64,000 nt of DNA from Pedobacter sandarakinus (lineage in GTDB: Bacteria > Bacteroidota > Bacteroidia > Sphingobacteriales > Sphingobacteriaceae), in the NCBI RefSeq assembly GCF_026240095.1, contig NZ_JAPIVG010000001.1:372001-436000 (forward strand). The letters run 5' to 3'. This document shows, in pieces, positions 26,338-35,298 of the stretch; within the stretch, counting starts at the first letter, position 1; each line of letters begins with the position of its first letter. The notes beneath the pieces are model-generated. The model was not told where the DNA came from and did no database searches. It saw only the letters and a program-made list of their open reading frames with translations. A program made the position numbers and the translations under genes.

Positions 26338-26360
26338 TAAAGTATTATCCAGATTATTAG

Positions 26361-26391
26361 GCAAGCTTCAGCAATGAGGCTTGCTTTTTTT
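26361..26391 (+). terminator. Intrinsic terminator of the nitroreductase gene
   Basis: GCAAGCTTCA (26361-26370) pairs with TGAGGCTTGC (26375-26384) around GCAA, with two mismatches next to the base of the loop, and is followed by seven T. Confidence 0.88.
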
Positions 26392-26490
26392 ATGGTCTTT
26401 TTATGTAAAAAAATGTTAAAGATGACGACAGTTTAGGTGCTATATGTTTAATTGGATATATTTACAAGCTTAGTTTTAAAATTCCAGTTC

Positions 26491-29217
26491 ATGAAGATTT
26501 TCAGGTTATCATATTTTATACTTCTGTTTCTCGCTTTAAATTATTTTTCTTCATCGGCCCAAACCGATACAATTAGCATCAACAACCTTATTGAGAAAAC
26601 CAGCAAAGTATTAAATGATTATCCGGCAGAGAAAATCTATTTGCACTTTGATAAACCATATTACGCTATTGCCGACACCGTTTGGTTTAAGGCATACGTA
26701 ACTGAAAATCAGAATTATCTTTCAGGCATTAGCAAAATTATATATGTTGATGTTATCAATCAAAAGGACTCATTAATACAAACGCTCAAACTTCCTATAA
26801 CTGATGGTTTGGCAAATGGAAGCTTCCCGCTAGATCAGGTTAATTATAAACAAGGTAATTATCATATAAGGGCTTACACCATGTGGATGTTAAACTTCGA
26901 AGATGCCGCATTATTCAACAAAACCTTCTACGTTGGTGAGGCCATCGATAAAGAAGTTAAAACTCACATTTCATACAAAAACGAATCGACAGATAAACAA
27001 GAAAAAATTGATGCCCGGGTACAGTTTAAAGATGCCAACAACAAACCCTATGCTAACCGAAATGTAACCTGGCAAGTGGTTACCAGCTATACCGCCATTG
27101 CAAAAGGACGCGGTACCACAGATGCAAATGGGTATTTAACCATTTCGATGACGGCCAACCAAAAAGCAGAATATCAACTTCGAAAAGGAGAACTTATTAC
27201 CAGTATAAACACTACTGAAAAGGATGTGGTAAGTAATAGTTTTCCATTGAACAATGCAATTGTAACGAAAGATTTTCAGCTTTTCCCGGAAGGGGGAAGT
27301 TTGATTGCAGGGCTAACAAACAAGGTTGCATTTAAAGCATTAAAAAGCGATGGGTTAGGTATAAATGCCAAGGGAACCATTTTGGATAATGATGGAAAAC
27401 AGGTAGCCACATTTACAGCCCAGCATTTGGGAATGGGCAGTTTCAACCTATTGGCAGAAAGTGGAAAAAGCTACAAAGCAAGTGTTACTTATCCTGATGG
27501 GACAACCGAAACGTATCCGTTGCCAGCTGTTGCCGAAAAAGGGATTAAAGTAATTGTAGATAATGCCGATGCAGAAAACCTACAGGTCAAAATTATTGCC
27601 AATGATGGTTTTTTCAATGAAAACAAAGGGAAGAAATTCTACCTTGTGGCTCAAAGTGAGGGTGTAATTTGCTTTGGGGCACAAACGGCTTTGGCCAATA
27701 AGGAATATAACTCCACCATTTTAAAATCTAAATTCCCTACCGGGATTGCGCAGTTTACTTTGCTTACTGATGCTGGGAAACCCCTAAGCGAGCGCCTGGT
27801 ATTTGTACAAACTAAAAATAATCTTGCCATTAACCTAACCACAGCTACACCAAGCTATGGCATCAAAAAAAAGGTTAAAGTTAACGTATCAGCAAAAAAA
27901 GATGGTGCGCCGGTTGCGGGCAATTTTTCTGTAGCCGTAATAGACGAAACCAAGGTGCCTTCAAATGAAGACGCCGCTACTACAATTTTAACAGGTCTCT
28001 TGTTAAGCAGCGATGTAAAAGGGTATATCGAAAAACCAAGTTATTATTTCAATGCACCAGATGCAAAGAAAAATACCGATTTAGACGTGCTGCTCTTAAC
28101 ACAAGGCTATCGCAGTTTTAAATACACCAACATTTTAACCAATACGCTACCGAAAATTAGCTTCTTGCCAGAGCAGGGCATAGCTGTTTCGGGTGTATTG
28201 CGCATGACTAATGGGATTCCGGTAAGGAAAGGACAATTACTACTTACAATACCCGATAAACGCTTTAATCTTGAGGGAATTACCGATCCTGTTGGAAACT
28301 TCACCTTTAAAAACCTTGTGCTAAACGACTCATCTAAAGTAACCATCACTGCAAAATACAACGTCAATTATAAGTCGATGATGATTAGCTTAACGGGTAC
28401 ACCCACCCCGAGTTTAACCCGCAATTTTAGCGCTGCAGAAGAGGTGTTAAATATTGATAGCGCCCTCACCACTTATTTAGACAATAGTAAAAAACAATAC
28501 GCCTATTTACATACCTTAAAAGACGTCACCATCAAAGGCACTACGGTGCCAAAGGTAAGTCACAGAGATTACCCGGCATTAAGCGGGCTTGGGCAGATTG
28601 CAGACCATGAAGTTACCGGCGACAGGCTACAAGGCTGTGCACTCTTAATTAACTGTTTACAAAGTATGTTGCCCGGCGTCACTTATCAGGATAATAATTT
28701 TTACGTCAGTAGAGATTACAACGCAGGGAAAAGGGTACCCATGGGTATTTTTATCAATGGCATGAATGTAGATGTAAATCAAATCAACGCATTAAACGCC
28801 TCAGAAATCGAGTCTATCGAAATCTTTTTAAGAGATGAATTGGGCTTAGTAAACAGGGCGAACAATGTTAACGGTGTTATCGTTATCAACCAGAAAAAAG
28901 CACCGAAAGGCACCAAAATTTCTAAAGCGCAATTGCTAGATCTATTGCCGAAAAACTACGAGGTTACCTTTTCACCACAAGGATATAATAAAGAGCGGCA
29001 ATTTTATTCTCCGAGATATGATGTTCCTGCTAATATGAATAGAAACGACCTGCGCACCACCATATACTGGAACCCGAAAGTTGTTACGGATGCTACCGGG
29101 AACACTTCTTTCGAATTTTATAACGCTGATGGCAAAGGCCAATATAAAGTGATTATAGAAGGTACCGATGGTAGTGGGAACCTAGGAAGATCAATCTTAA
29201 AGTATAGCGTAAAGTAA
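26491..29217 (+). CDS. Secreted MG2-like protein with C-terminal TonB-receptor plug domain
   Basis: A 908-residue secreted protein (signal peptide from ATG 26491, ending SSSAQ). The N-terminus has the macroglobulin MG2-like pattern EKIYLHFDKPYYAIADTVWFKAYV. The middle is beta-sandwich repeats, including a carboxypeptidase-regulatory-like segment (GIPVRKGQLLLTIPD). Near residues 690-800 is a plug-like domain (KRVPMGIFINGMNVDVNQI, ASEIESIEIFLRDELGL, NGVIVINQKK) with no barrel after it. Such proteins are common in Bacteroidota and have no settled function; a role at the outer membrane beside TonB receptors is inferred. It stands alone. Confidence 0.82.
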   Translation: MKIFRLSYFILLFLALNYFSSSAQTDTISINNLIEKTSKVLNDYPAEKIYLHFDKPYYAIADTVWFKAYVTENQNYLSGISKIIYVDVINQKDSLIQTLKLPITDGLANGSFPLDQVNYKQGNYHIRAYTMWMLNFEDAALFNKTFYVGEAIDKEVKTHISYKNESTDKQEKIDARVQFKDANNKPYANRNVTWQVVTSYTAIAKGRGTTDANGYLTISMTANQKAEYQLRKGELITSINTTEKDVVSNSFPLNNAIVTKDFQLFPEGGSLIAGLTNKVAFKALKSDGLGINAKGTILDNDGKQVATFTAQHLGMGSFNLLAESGKSYKASVTYPDGTTETYPLPAVAEKGIKVIVDNADAENLQVKIIANDGFFNENKGKKFYLVAQSEGVICFGAQTALANKEYNSTILKSKFPTGIAQFTLLTDAGKPLSERLVFVQTKNNLAINLTTATPSYGIKKKVKVNVSAKKDGAPVAGNFSVAVIDETKVPSNEDAATTILTGLLLSSDVKGYIEKPSYYFNAPDAKKNTDLDVLLLTQGYRSFKYTNILTNTLPKISFLPEQGIAVSGVLRMTNGIPVRKGQLLLTIPDKRFNLEGITDPVGNFTFKNLVLNDSSKVTITAKYNVNYKSMMISLTGTPTPSLTRNFSAAEEVLNIDSALTTYLDNSKKQYAYLHTLKDVTIKGTTVPKVSHRDYPALSGLGQIADHEVTGDRLQGCALLINCLQSMLPGVTYQDNNFYVSRDYNAGKRVPMGIFINGMNVDVNQINALNASEIESIEIFLRDELGLVNRANNVNGVIVINQKKAPKGTKISKAQLLDLLPKNYEVTFSPQGYNKERQFYSPRYDVPANMNRNDLRTTIYWNPKVVTDATGNTSFEFYNADGKGQYKVIIEGTDGSGNLGRSILKYSVK

Positions 29218-29884
29218 GTAGTGATTTAAATCAAAAAGCCACACAAGGAAAAGTTGCAGAGTCTTCACCTTTTATTATTGGTATTTTGACACGCCTAACG
29301 TCCCTATTTTAGGGTATTTAAGAGCTGGGTAAAAAAAGTACCGTCATTTCGAACGAAGCGAAAAAAACTTTGGATAAAAGATATTCGCACAATTTTTTGT
29401 GCGTTTTAACACGCTGTCCGCTGTATCTTTTTGGCAGAAAAAGCCAAAAAGGATGCCGCTTCCATCGTTAACGCTAGCTAAATCACTGCGACATTGCAGC
29501 TATGAAAAAAATGGGTTGTATTTCAAGTCTTGAACCTGCTATTTTAATACGTCGTTATGAAGTGAAAGAAGACCAACTTACATTTCGAGCGTAACAAAGA
29601 AATCTTTCAATGTAAAAAATTTAGCTCCAAAGATCTCTGCAGTTCACAAGATAAGATGACACCTTCTGCTTCAAATATGAGAAATCCGCGGGAGATATCT
29701 GCGCCTGCAATGCTTCCCAGCTTCCCACCCGTCAAGATAGCTATTCTAATTTGTGCTTATGAAGTGAAAGGAGACCAACCGCCATTTCGAGCGTAACAGA
29801 GACATCTTTCAACGTAAAAAATTTAGCTCCAAAGATCTCTTCAGTTTAGAGGATACGACTGCTTGATATTGAACTAAGCCCCAA
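29218..29884. repeat. 667-bp gene-free block made of dispersed repeats
   Basis: Contents in order: a partial family B copy (GTCATTTCGAACGAAGCGAA near 29343); a family A hairpin (29413-29466); a direct repeat of about 90 bp (29555-29644 and 29757-29846, offset 202 bp) carrying CATTTCGAGCGTAACA and TTTAGCTCCAAAGATCTCT; and between the two, a block (29679-29736) matching 16869-16928. No coding frame is supported. Confidence 0.75.
29413..29466. repeat. Dispersed hairpin repeat (family A), minus orientation
   Basis: ATCTTTTTGGC (29425-29435) pairs with GCCAAAAAGGAT (29443-29454) around AGAAAAA. It is flanked by GCTGTCCGCTGT and GCCGCTTCCATC. It is the best-preserved copy in the window. Confidence 0.8.
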
Positions 29885-30844
29885 TTACCAAATAGGATGA
29901 GGCAGTTGCTTACCTTCTAAGCCTGCCATAATATTTCCGACAATTAGTTTTGCCATAGCATCTCTAGTTTCCTTTGTAGCCGAACCTATGTGCGGCAATA
30001 CTGCTACATTTTCCATTTGCAAAAGGCGATTATTTCTATCCATCGGTTCCGGATTGGTTACATCTAAACCAGCACCCCAAATGACTTTCTCTTCAAGCGC
30101 ACGTATTAAGTCTTGTTCATTATGTATACCACCTCTCGCCGTGTTGATGAAGATGGCACCAGCTTTCATCTGCTTAAATACATCTAAAGAAAATTTACCT
30201 TTTGTTTCATCAGTTAGCGCTGTGTGTATTGAAATCACATCGCTTTGCGCCAATAAATCCTTGAAAGAAACGTATGTGGCATTTACTTCCTTTTCTGCCT
30301 CGGGGTTACGCTTTCTATTGTGATAAATAATAGGCATCTGAAATGCGCCAGAACATTTTTTGGCCATCTCGAGACCGATTTTCCCCAATCCAAAAACACC
30401 TAAGGTTTTACCATTCAAATCAATACCTAACTCCGGTGTAGGCTCATAATTTCGCCATTCTCCTTTTATAATTTTTTTATGAAGAAAAAACGCTTTTCTC
30501 GAAACCGCCAGCATTAACAAAAAGGCAGTATCTGCAGTTGCCCCACTTAAAACACCTGGCGTGTTGCCAATTGAGATGCCCAGCTTCTTGGCTTCCGCAA
30601 CATCCACCTGATCGAAACCCACAGAGTGCAATGCAATCACTTTTAGATGTTTGCAGGCATTTAAAAACTTGGCATTTATTTTATTGGGGCCAACACTAAT
30701 TAACCCATCCTGCCCCTGGCAGGCATCAATCAATTCCGCGGCAGTAATTTGTCTATCTTCATTCCATTGGGTAATTGCAATGCCATTACTTTCCAATTCT
30801 TCTAAGCCTACACTGGCTATGTTACCGCTTATAAATACCTTCAT
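29885..30844 (-). CDS. D-isomer-specific 2-hydroxyacid dehydrogenase
   Basis: A 319-residue NAD(P)-dependent enzyme reducing 2-oxoacids to D-2-hydroxyacids (glyoxylate/hydroxypyruvate reductase-like). The Rossmann motif is VFGLGKIG (150-157). The catalytic set is Arg237 (NTARGGI), Glu266 (TNPEP) and His285 (LPHIGSAT). The length is normal. Cofactor and substrate preference cannot be fixed from sequence; the HNRKR after the second strand suggests NADPH. It stands between a repeat block and the DUF4249 gene on the same strand (53 bp). Confidence 0.93.
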   Translation of the reverse strand: MKVFISGNIASVGLEELESNGIAITQWNEDRQITAAELIDACQGQDGLISVGPNKINAKFLNACKHLKVIALHSVGFDQVDVAEAKKLGISIGNTPGVLSGATADTAFLLMLAVSRKAFFLHKKIIKGEWRNYEPTPELGIDLNGKTLGVFGLGKIGLEMAKKCSGAFQMPIIYHNRKRNPEAEKEVNATYVSFKDLLAQSDVISIHTALTDETKGKFSLDVFKQMKAGAIFINTARGGIHNEQDLIRALEEKVIWGAGLDVTNPEPMDRNNRLLQMENVAVLPHIGSATKETRDAMAKLIVGNIMAGLEGKQLPHPIW

Positions 30845-30897
30845 GCTTTAGAAACAACTAATTATTTGGTGAGTTTTGACTATCTGAAATAACAAAA

Positions 30898-31698
30898 TTA
30901 TTTTACCGTTGCATTTAACCTTTGGTAACTATGCGCACTAAAATATCCCAATGCATTGTTGCTGATGTTTGATGTAGGGTTAGCAGGAGTTGTACCTTGG
31001 TTTGGTCCACGGCCAGATTGCTCGCTCAATGCGTACCAATAATCAAACATATTCGCATCTATACATTCCATTTCTACGCCCACGCTATCACCACTTTTTA
31101 AACCGCCGTCGTCATCCTCATCTGCATCATAAAAAAGCTGAATACGGAGTTTGTTGCCGTTGGTTAAACGATCATTGTTAACGTAAATACGTTTAGAAAA
31201 CCGAGAATTTACGTACAAGTTAAAGTGATAAAAATTGATTTCATCAGCCGGATCTACCAGGAAAGCGGCGGCCGTTCTGCGCTCATTGCCAAAAAAAGAA
31301 TTCTTTATTACCCCTATAGAATCCAATTTTACCAACTTAGGCATGGTAGAGCTTGCTTTATAATTTTTGCCGTCAACAGTAATATCTAAATTATAGGTTA
31401 CCCCCGAAACGCCTCGCATTCTGTTTACATAAACTCCAGGTTCTTTTTCTGCAAAAACAAAATTATTCCCGCGACTATCGCTTACCGTTACCTTTGCGCC
31501 AGACAATTTTGGATAACTATTGGCTTCATCGTACCTCACGGTTTTGCTAATGATGATTTGTTGCTCTACCAATCGATCGATAATTTTACCCTCAATTACC
31601 ACTTGAGGTTCAGCATTGTCAGTATCAATTTGAATAATCTTTTTGCAGGAGAAAAGACAAATAATGGCGATAACATATATGAATAGTTTTTTTTCCAT
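30898..31698 (-). CDS. DUF4249 lipoprotein, partner of a TonB receptor
   Basis: A 266-residue lipoprotein (LFSCKK, Cys17). 'PQVVIEGKIIDRLVEQQIIIS' and the beta-rich body are typical of DUF4249 proteins, which in Bacteroidota almost always follow a TonB-dependent receptor and probably form its surface-exposed partner. The receptor lies just upstream, 4 bp away, so the two are one transcription unit. The ligand is unknown. Confidence 0.88.
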   Translation of the reverse strand: MEKKLFIYVIAIICLFSCKKIIQIDTDNAEPQVVIEGKIIDRLVEQQIIISKTVRYDEANSYPKLSGAKVTVSDSRGNNFVFAEKEPGVYVNRMRGVSGVTYNLDITVDGKNYKASSTMPKLVKLDSIGVIKNSFFGNERRTAAAFLVDPADEINFYHFNLYVNSRFSKRIYVNNDRLTNGNKLRIQLFYDADEDDDGGLKSGDSVGVEMECIDANMFDYWYALSEQSGRGPNQGTTPANPTSNISNNALGYFSAHSYQRLNATVK

Positions 31699-31702
31699 TT
31701 AA

Positions 31703-34069
31703 TTAAAATTTAAAATTCCAGGTGATTGATGGGATCAATCCGAAAAGGGAAGTTTGCTCGGCAACTGTTTTCATCGGATCTGCGGGATCATTAATAAATT
31801 CGATTGAATACGGATTTTTACGCCCCAGTGCGTTATAGACGCCAAAATTCCAGCTCGACTGGAACCTACCTTTGTTTCTTCCTTCCAGGGTGGCACTCAA
31901 ATCTAAACGCATGTTGTAAGGCATTCGCCCAGCATTTCTTTCTGTGTAATAATAGGCTGTTTGCTGACCAATAACATACTTCCCTGCTGGAAAAGTAACT
32001 GCATTTCCTGTGCTATAAATAAAGCTCGACGAGAAAGTCCAACGGGTATTGAGATTATAGATACCCACAACCGATAGATCGTGAGTACGATCTTGCCTCG
32101 CAGGGAAATATTTTCCGTTATTCAACTGCGCAAACTTCCTTTCTGTACGTGATAAGGTGTAGCCCACCCAACCGTTTAATTTTCCAAATTTCTTCTTAAA
32201 AAACAATTCCATTCCATAAGCCCTCCCTATTCCATAAAGCAACTCTGATTCAACGTTAGCATTGGCAAGCAGCTGAGCAGCGTTTTTGTAATCGATTTGA
32301 TTTTGCATCCATTTATAGTACACTTCGCCAGATAATTCATAATTATTTTCATCTAAATTTTTAAAATAACCCAAAGCTACCTGATCGGCAATTTCAGGTC
32401 TGATGTTGTTGCTGCTTAGCACATATTGATCGGTAGGTGAGCTTGATGTAGCATTGGTTAGAATATGAATATTCTGGGTGTTGCGGTTGTAGGAAGCCTT
32501 AACAGAATTTTGCTCGTTAAATAAATAACTAACAGAAAAGCGGGGCTCTAAGTTCAAATAGTTTTTGTAAAACTTTCCACTGGTAGCATTTTCTGTACTA
32601 ATGATGTTTCCACCAGCATCGTACTTACTAAAGTTGCCAGGCCCTAAAAGCGAAAATGCAGCCAGGCGCATTCCGTATAAAAGATTTAATTTTTCCGAAA
32701 CAGCCCATTCATCAGAAACATAGGCAGCGCTTTCTAAACCATATCTTTTTTCCTGCGTAAGCGGGTTTACCTGCGAAGCCTGACTAGTAGTAATATCAAT
32801 TGGAGAAATACGGTGATGGGTTGCGTTAATACCAAACCTAAGCGTATGTTTGTTGCTAAAGTATTGTAAATCCTCTTTAAAATTGAAATCCCTAACCAGC
32901 GAGGTTGCCTTGAAGTTGGTGATATCGTTTAATAGCCGCACCGTATAGTTATAGTTGTTGTAAATTAACGAAGTGTTCGAAAATAAGCGATCGTTAAAAA
33001 TGTGGTTTAAACGTATGGTAGTAGTCACATTTCCCCAGTTATTTTCAAAAAGATCTTTAACACCAATGTTATCCTTACCAAAATATCCCGATAGGTAAAT
33101 GGTATTTTTATCGTCTATCTTGTAATTGGCTTTGGCATTAATATCGTAGAAATTTAATGTACTTCCGTTGATGGATGAATCTGGCGATGCCCTTAAAAAC
33201 AGATCGATATAAGTTCTTCTAAAACTTACCATAAATGATCCCTTATCTTTCACAATAGGACCCTCTGCCTTCAACCGTGAAGCTATTAAGCCTATTCCGC
33301 CCTGAAACTTAAATTCTTTATTGTTTCCATCGTCCATTTTCACATCTAACACGGAAGATAAACGTCCACCGTATTGCGCAGGCATCCCGCCCTTATATAA
33401 ACTCACATCTTTTATGGCATCGGCATTAAAAGTAGAGAAGAAGCCTAGCAAATGAGAAGAATTGTACACTACAGCCTCATCTAAAATAATTAAGTTTTGA
33501 TCTGCCGCACCGCCGCGAACATAGAAGCCCGTATTGCCTTCACCCCCAGATTTTACACCAGGTAACAACTGAATAGTCTTTAACACATCTTTCTCGCCCA
33601 ACAAAACCGGAATTGTATTGAGAGACTTCATGTCTACTCTTTCTAAGCCCATTTGCGCACTTTTGACATTTTCATTTTTACGATTGTTGGCGCTTACGGT
33701 CACCTCTGCAAGATCGTTCGCAGATTTAAGTTCCTGGTTCAGCTTGGTATCTTGATCTAATACAATTGTTTTTGTTACTGATAAATAGCCCGTATAACTT
33801 ATGGTTACAGTATATGAGCCGGCAGGTTGGGTTAAAGCGAAGTAGCCATATCCATTGGTTAAGGTAGCTACGCTTGTAGCGCCAAACAATTTAACGGTAG
33901 CGCCAATTAAGGTTTCCCCAGAACTTGCATCGCGAATGGTTCCGCTTAAGGTAAACTTTCCCTGCGCCGAAACAGGTAGATAAAAAAATATAGAGAGGAT
34001 TGTGAATAACCAAAACTTTGATAACATGCTAGCTAATATCCTTTTTAATGGAGCGCTAAATGTACGCAT
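31703..34069 (-). CDS. TonB-dependent receptor with N-terminal carboxypeptidase-like domain
   Basis: A 788-residue outer-membrane receptor: signal peptide (MLSKFWLFTILSIFFYLP... after a 14-residue extension), a CarboxypepD_reg-like domain (FTLSGTIRDASSGETLIGAT), a plug (VLLGEKDVLKTIQLLPGVKS, FYVRGGAADQNLIILDEAVV) and a beta-barrel ending in aromatic FKF. It imports an unknown ligand energised by TonB. ATG 34027 is an alternative start that places the signal peptide at residue 1. It is 18 bp downstream of the cytochrome gene and 4 bp upstream of the DUF4249 gene. Confidence 0.92.
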   Translation of the reverse strand: MRTFSAPLKRILASMLSKFWLFTILSIFFYLPVSAQGKFTLSGTIRDASSGETLIGATVKLFGATSVATLTNGYGYFALTQPAGSYTVTISYTGYLSVTKTIVLDQDTKLNQELKSANDLAEVTVSANNRKNENVKSAQMGLERVDMKSLNTIPVLLGEKDVLKTIQLLPGVKSGGEGNTGFYVRGGAADQNLIILDEAVVYNSSHLLGFFSTFNADAIKDVSLYKGGMPAQYGGRLSSVLDVKMDDGNNKEFKFQGGIGLIASRLKAEGPIVKDKGSFMVSFRRTYIDLFLRASPDSSINGSTLNFYDINAKANYKIDDKNTIYLSGYFGKDNIGVKDLFENNWGNVTTTIRLNHIFNDRLFSNTSLIYNNYNYTVRLLNDITNFKATSLVRDFNFKEDLQYFSNKHTLRFGINATHHRISPIDITTSQASQVNPLTQEKRYGLESAAYVSDEWAVSEKLNLLYGMRLAAFSLLGPGNFSKYDAGGNIISTENATSGKFYKNYLNLEPRFSVSYLFNEQNSVKASYNRNTQNIHILTNATSSSPTDQYVLSSNNIRPEIADQVALGYFKNLDENNYELSGEVYYKWMQNQIDYKNAAQLLANANVESELLYGIGRAYGMELFFKKKFGKLNGWVGYTLSRTERKFAQLNNGKYFPARQDRTHDLSVVGIYNLNTRWTFSSSFIYSTGNAVTFPAGKYVIGQQTAYYYTERNAGRMPYNMRLDLSATLEGRNKGRFQSSWNFGVYNALGRKNPYSIEFINDPADPMKTVAEQTSLFGLIPSITWNFKF

Positions 34070-34087
34070 TACAAAAATGTAAATGGG

Positions 34088-35281
34088 CTAGTTTACAGGA
34101 TATACCGCAATTTTGTGCGATCGTAACAAGTATGGATTAGCATGCTCCTTGCCTGCCATTTGAAAAGAAATAAGTTTAGAAGGTTGTTTAGGCATATGGC
34201 AATCGATACAGTTGCTGGCCAAAACGCCCTTAGCTAATGTTGCGCTGCTGTGTTTGGTATTTTTATGGCAGTTGATGCATTTTTGGGAGAAAATAGCCAT
34301 GTTACCTTTTACGTCTTGATGTGAATTGTGGCAAGACTGGCAGGTCATATTTTCGCTTTTTTGATAGCAGGCACTGGTCATGAGCATGGGCGTTTGGTTC
34401 CCATGTACATCACGATCACCTCCACCAAAACCAACAAAATCCTGGGTATAGTAATCATCTAAATTATCGCCAGGTTTAAAACCAAAAACAGATTTTTGCA
34501 CCATAAGCGTATTGCCAGAATGACAAACCCCGCAGGCATCCATCTTTTGTTTCCGCGTTAATGTTTTATATAGGGTAATAAACTTAGCAGTTTTCTCTTC
34601 GGGATTTTCCATATGAAAAACAACATGCTGCTTTCCTGGACCATGACAACGCTCACAATCGATACCATAAATTATAGCACCCTTTTCCATTTCCTCGTCA
34701 ATAGAAAAGGTAGATTTTTGAGTTAATTTCTTTTCTACATAAGAGCCATGGCATTCTAAACATCTGCTAGTGATACCCCTATCGTAATAAAATGTGTTGC
34801 TTGGAAAACCCGGACTTATAGCCCAGCTTTGTATTGTTGTAAAATAAGAAAGCGGCAATTCGTAGAGCTTCTTGCCTTTCCAATAGCCATAGGTATAAGC
34901 CTTTTCTCCCGAACCAAAAATGATGTCGAATTTCTCAGAACGAACTTCCTTGCCGGAATGAAAGGCTACCTGGTAAGCTTGGCCATTTCTGTTTTCGATT
35001 AAAACTTTTTGCTCGTCATTAAAGGTAAAAGAATTAGCATCTGGATGTAACTTTGCTAAGGCCGTCCCCGATTCAAATGGTTTCGAAGTTAACCCATGAG
35101 GGCTGTGCGCATAAGATGTTGATAGCTCTTGGTGGCATTTAGCGCAGGTCTGTGCCCCAGTATAATCGTCTCCCCTGATGTCTTTTGGTAAGCTATCGGC
35201 CACATTCATACACCTAGATAGCACTAGAATAACAATTGCTATTACGCCTAAAAAACATAAAATACGTGGAGCACCTTTCAA
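34088..35281 (-). CDS. Seven-heme c-type cytochrome lipoprotein
   Basis: A 397-residue protein with seven CxxCH heme sites: CAKCH (46-50), CLECH (174-178), CERCH (209-213), CGVCH (250-254), CQSCH (314-318), CINCH (335-339) and CIDCH (358-362). The lipobox LSRC (Cys24) anchors it in a membrane on the periplasmic or surface side. The spacing of sites 2-7 and the final 'CIDCHMPKQPSK' resemble NapC/NrfB/cytochrome c554-like multiheme families. Its redox partner is unknown. It lies 17 bp below the GH5 gene and 18 bp above the TonB receptor gene, so it may be read through from the glycan locus. Confidence 0.92.
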   Translation of the reverse strand: MKGAPRILCFLGVIAIVILVLSRCMNVADSLPKDIRGDDYTGAQTCAKCHQELSTSYAHSPHGLTSKPFESGTALAKLHPDANSFTFNDEQKVLIENRNGQAYQVAFHSGKEVRSEKFDIIFGSGEKAYTYGYWKGKKLYELPLSYFTTIQSWAISPGFPSNTFYYDRGITSRCLECHGSYVEKKLTQKSTFSIDEEMEKGAIIYGIDCERCHGPGKQHVVFHMENPEEKTAKFITLYKTLTRKQKMDACGVCHSGNTLMVQKSVFGFKPGDNLDDYYTQDFVGFGGGDRDVHGNQTPMLMTSACYQKSENMTCQSCHNSHQDVKGNMAIFSQKCINCHKNTKHSSATLAKGVLASNCIDCHMPKQPSKLISFQMAGKEHANPYLLRSHKIAVYPVN

Positions 35282-35298
35282 AGTAGATAATTTGTTGA

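Noticed and set aside
34027..34069. ATG 34027 as the start of the TonB receptor
   Set aside because: It would place the signal peptide at residue 1, but ATG 34069 leaves only 18 bp after the cytochrome gene and a basic N-region is acceptable. I keep 34069 as listed and note 34027 as an alternative.
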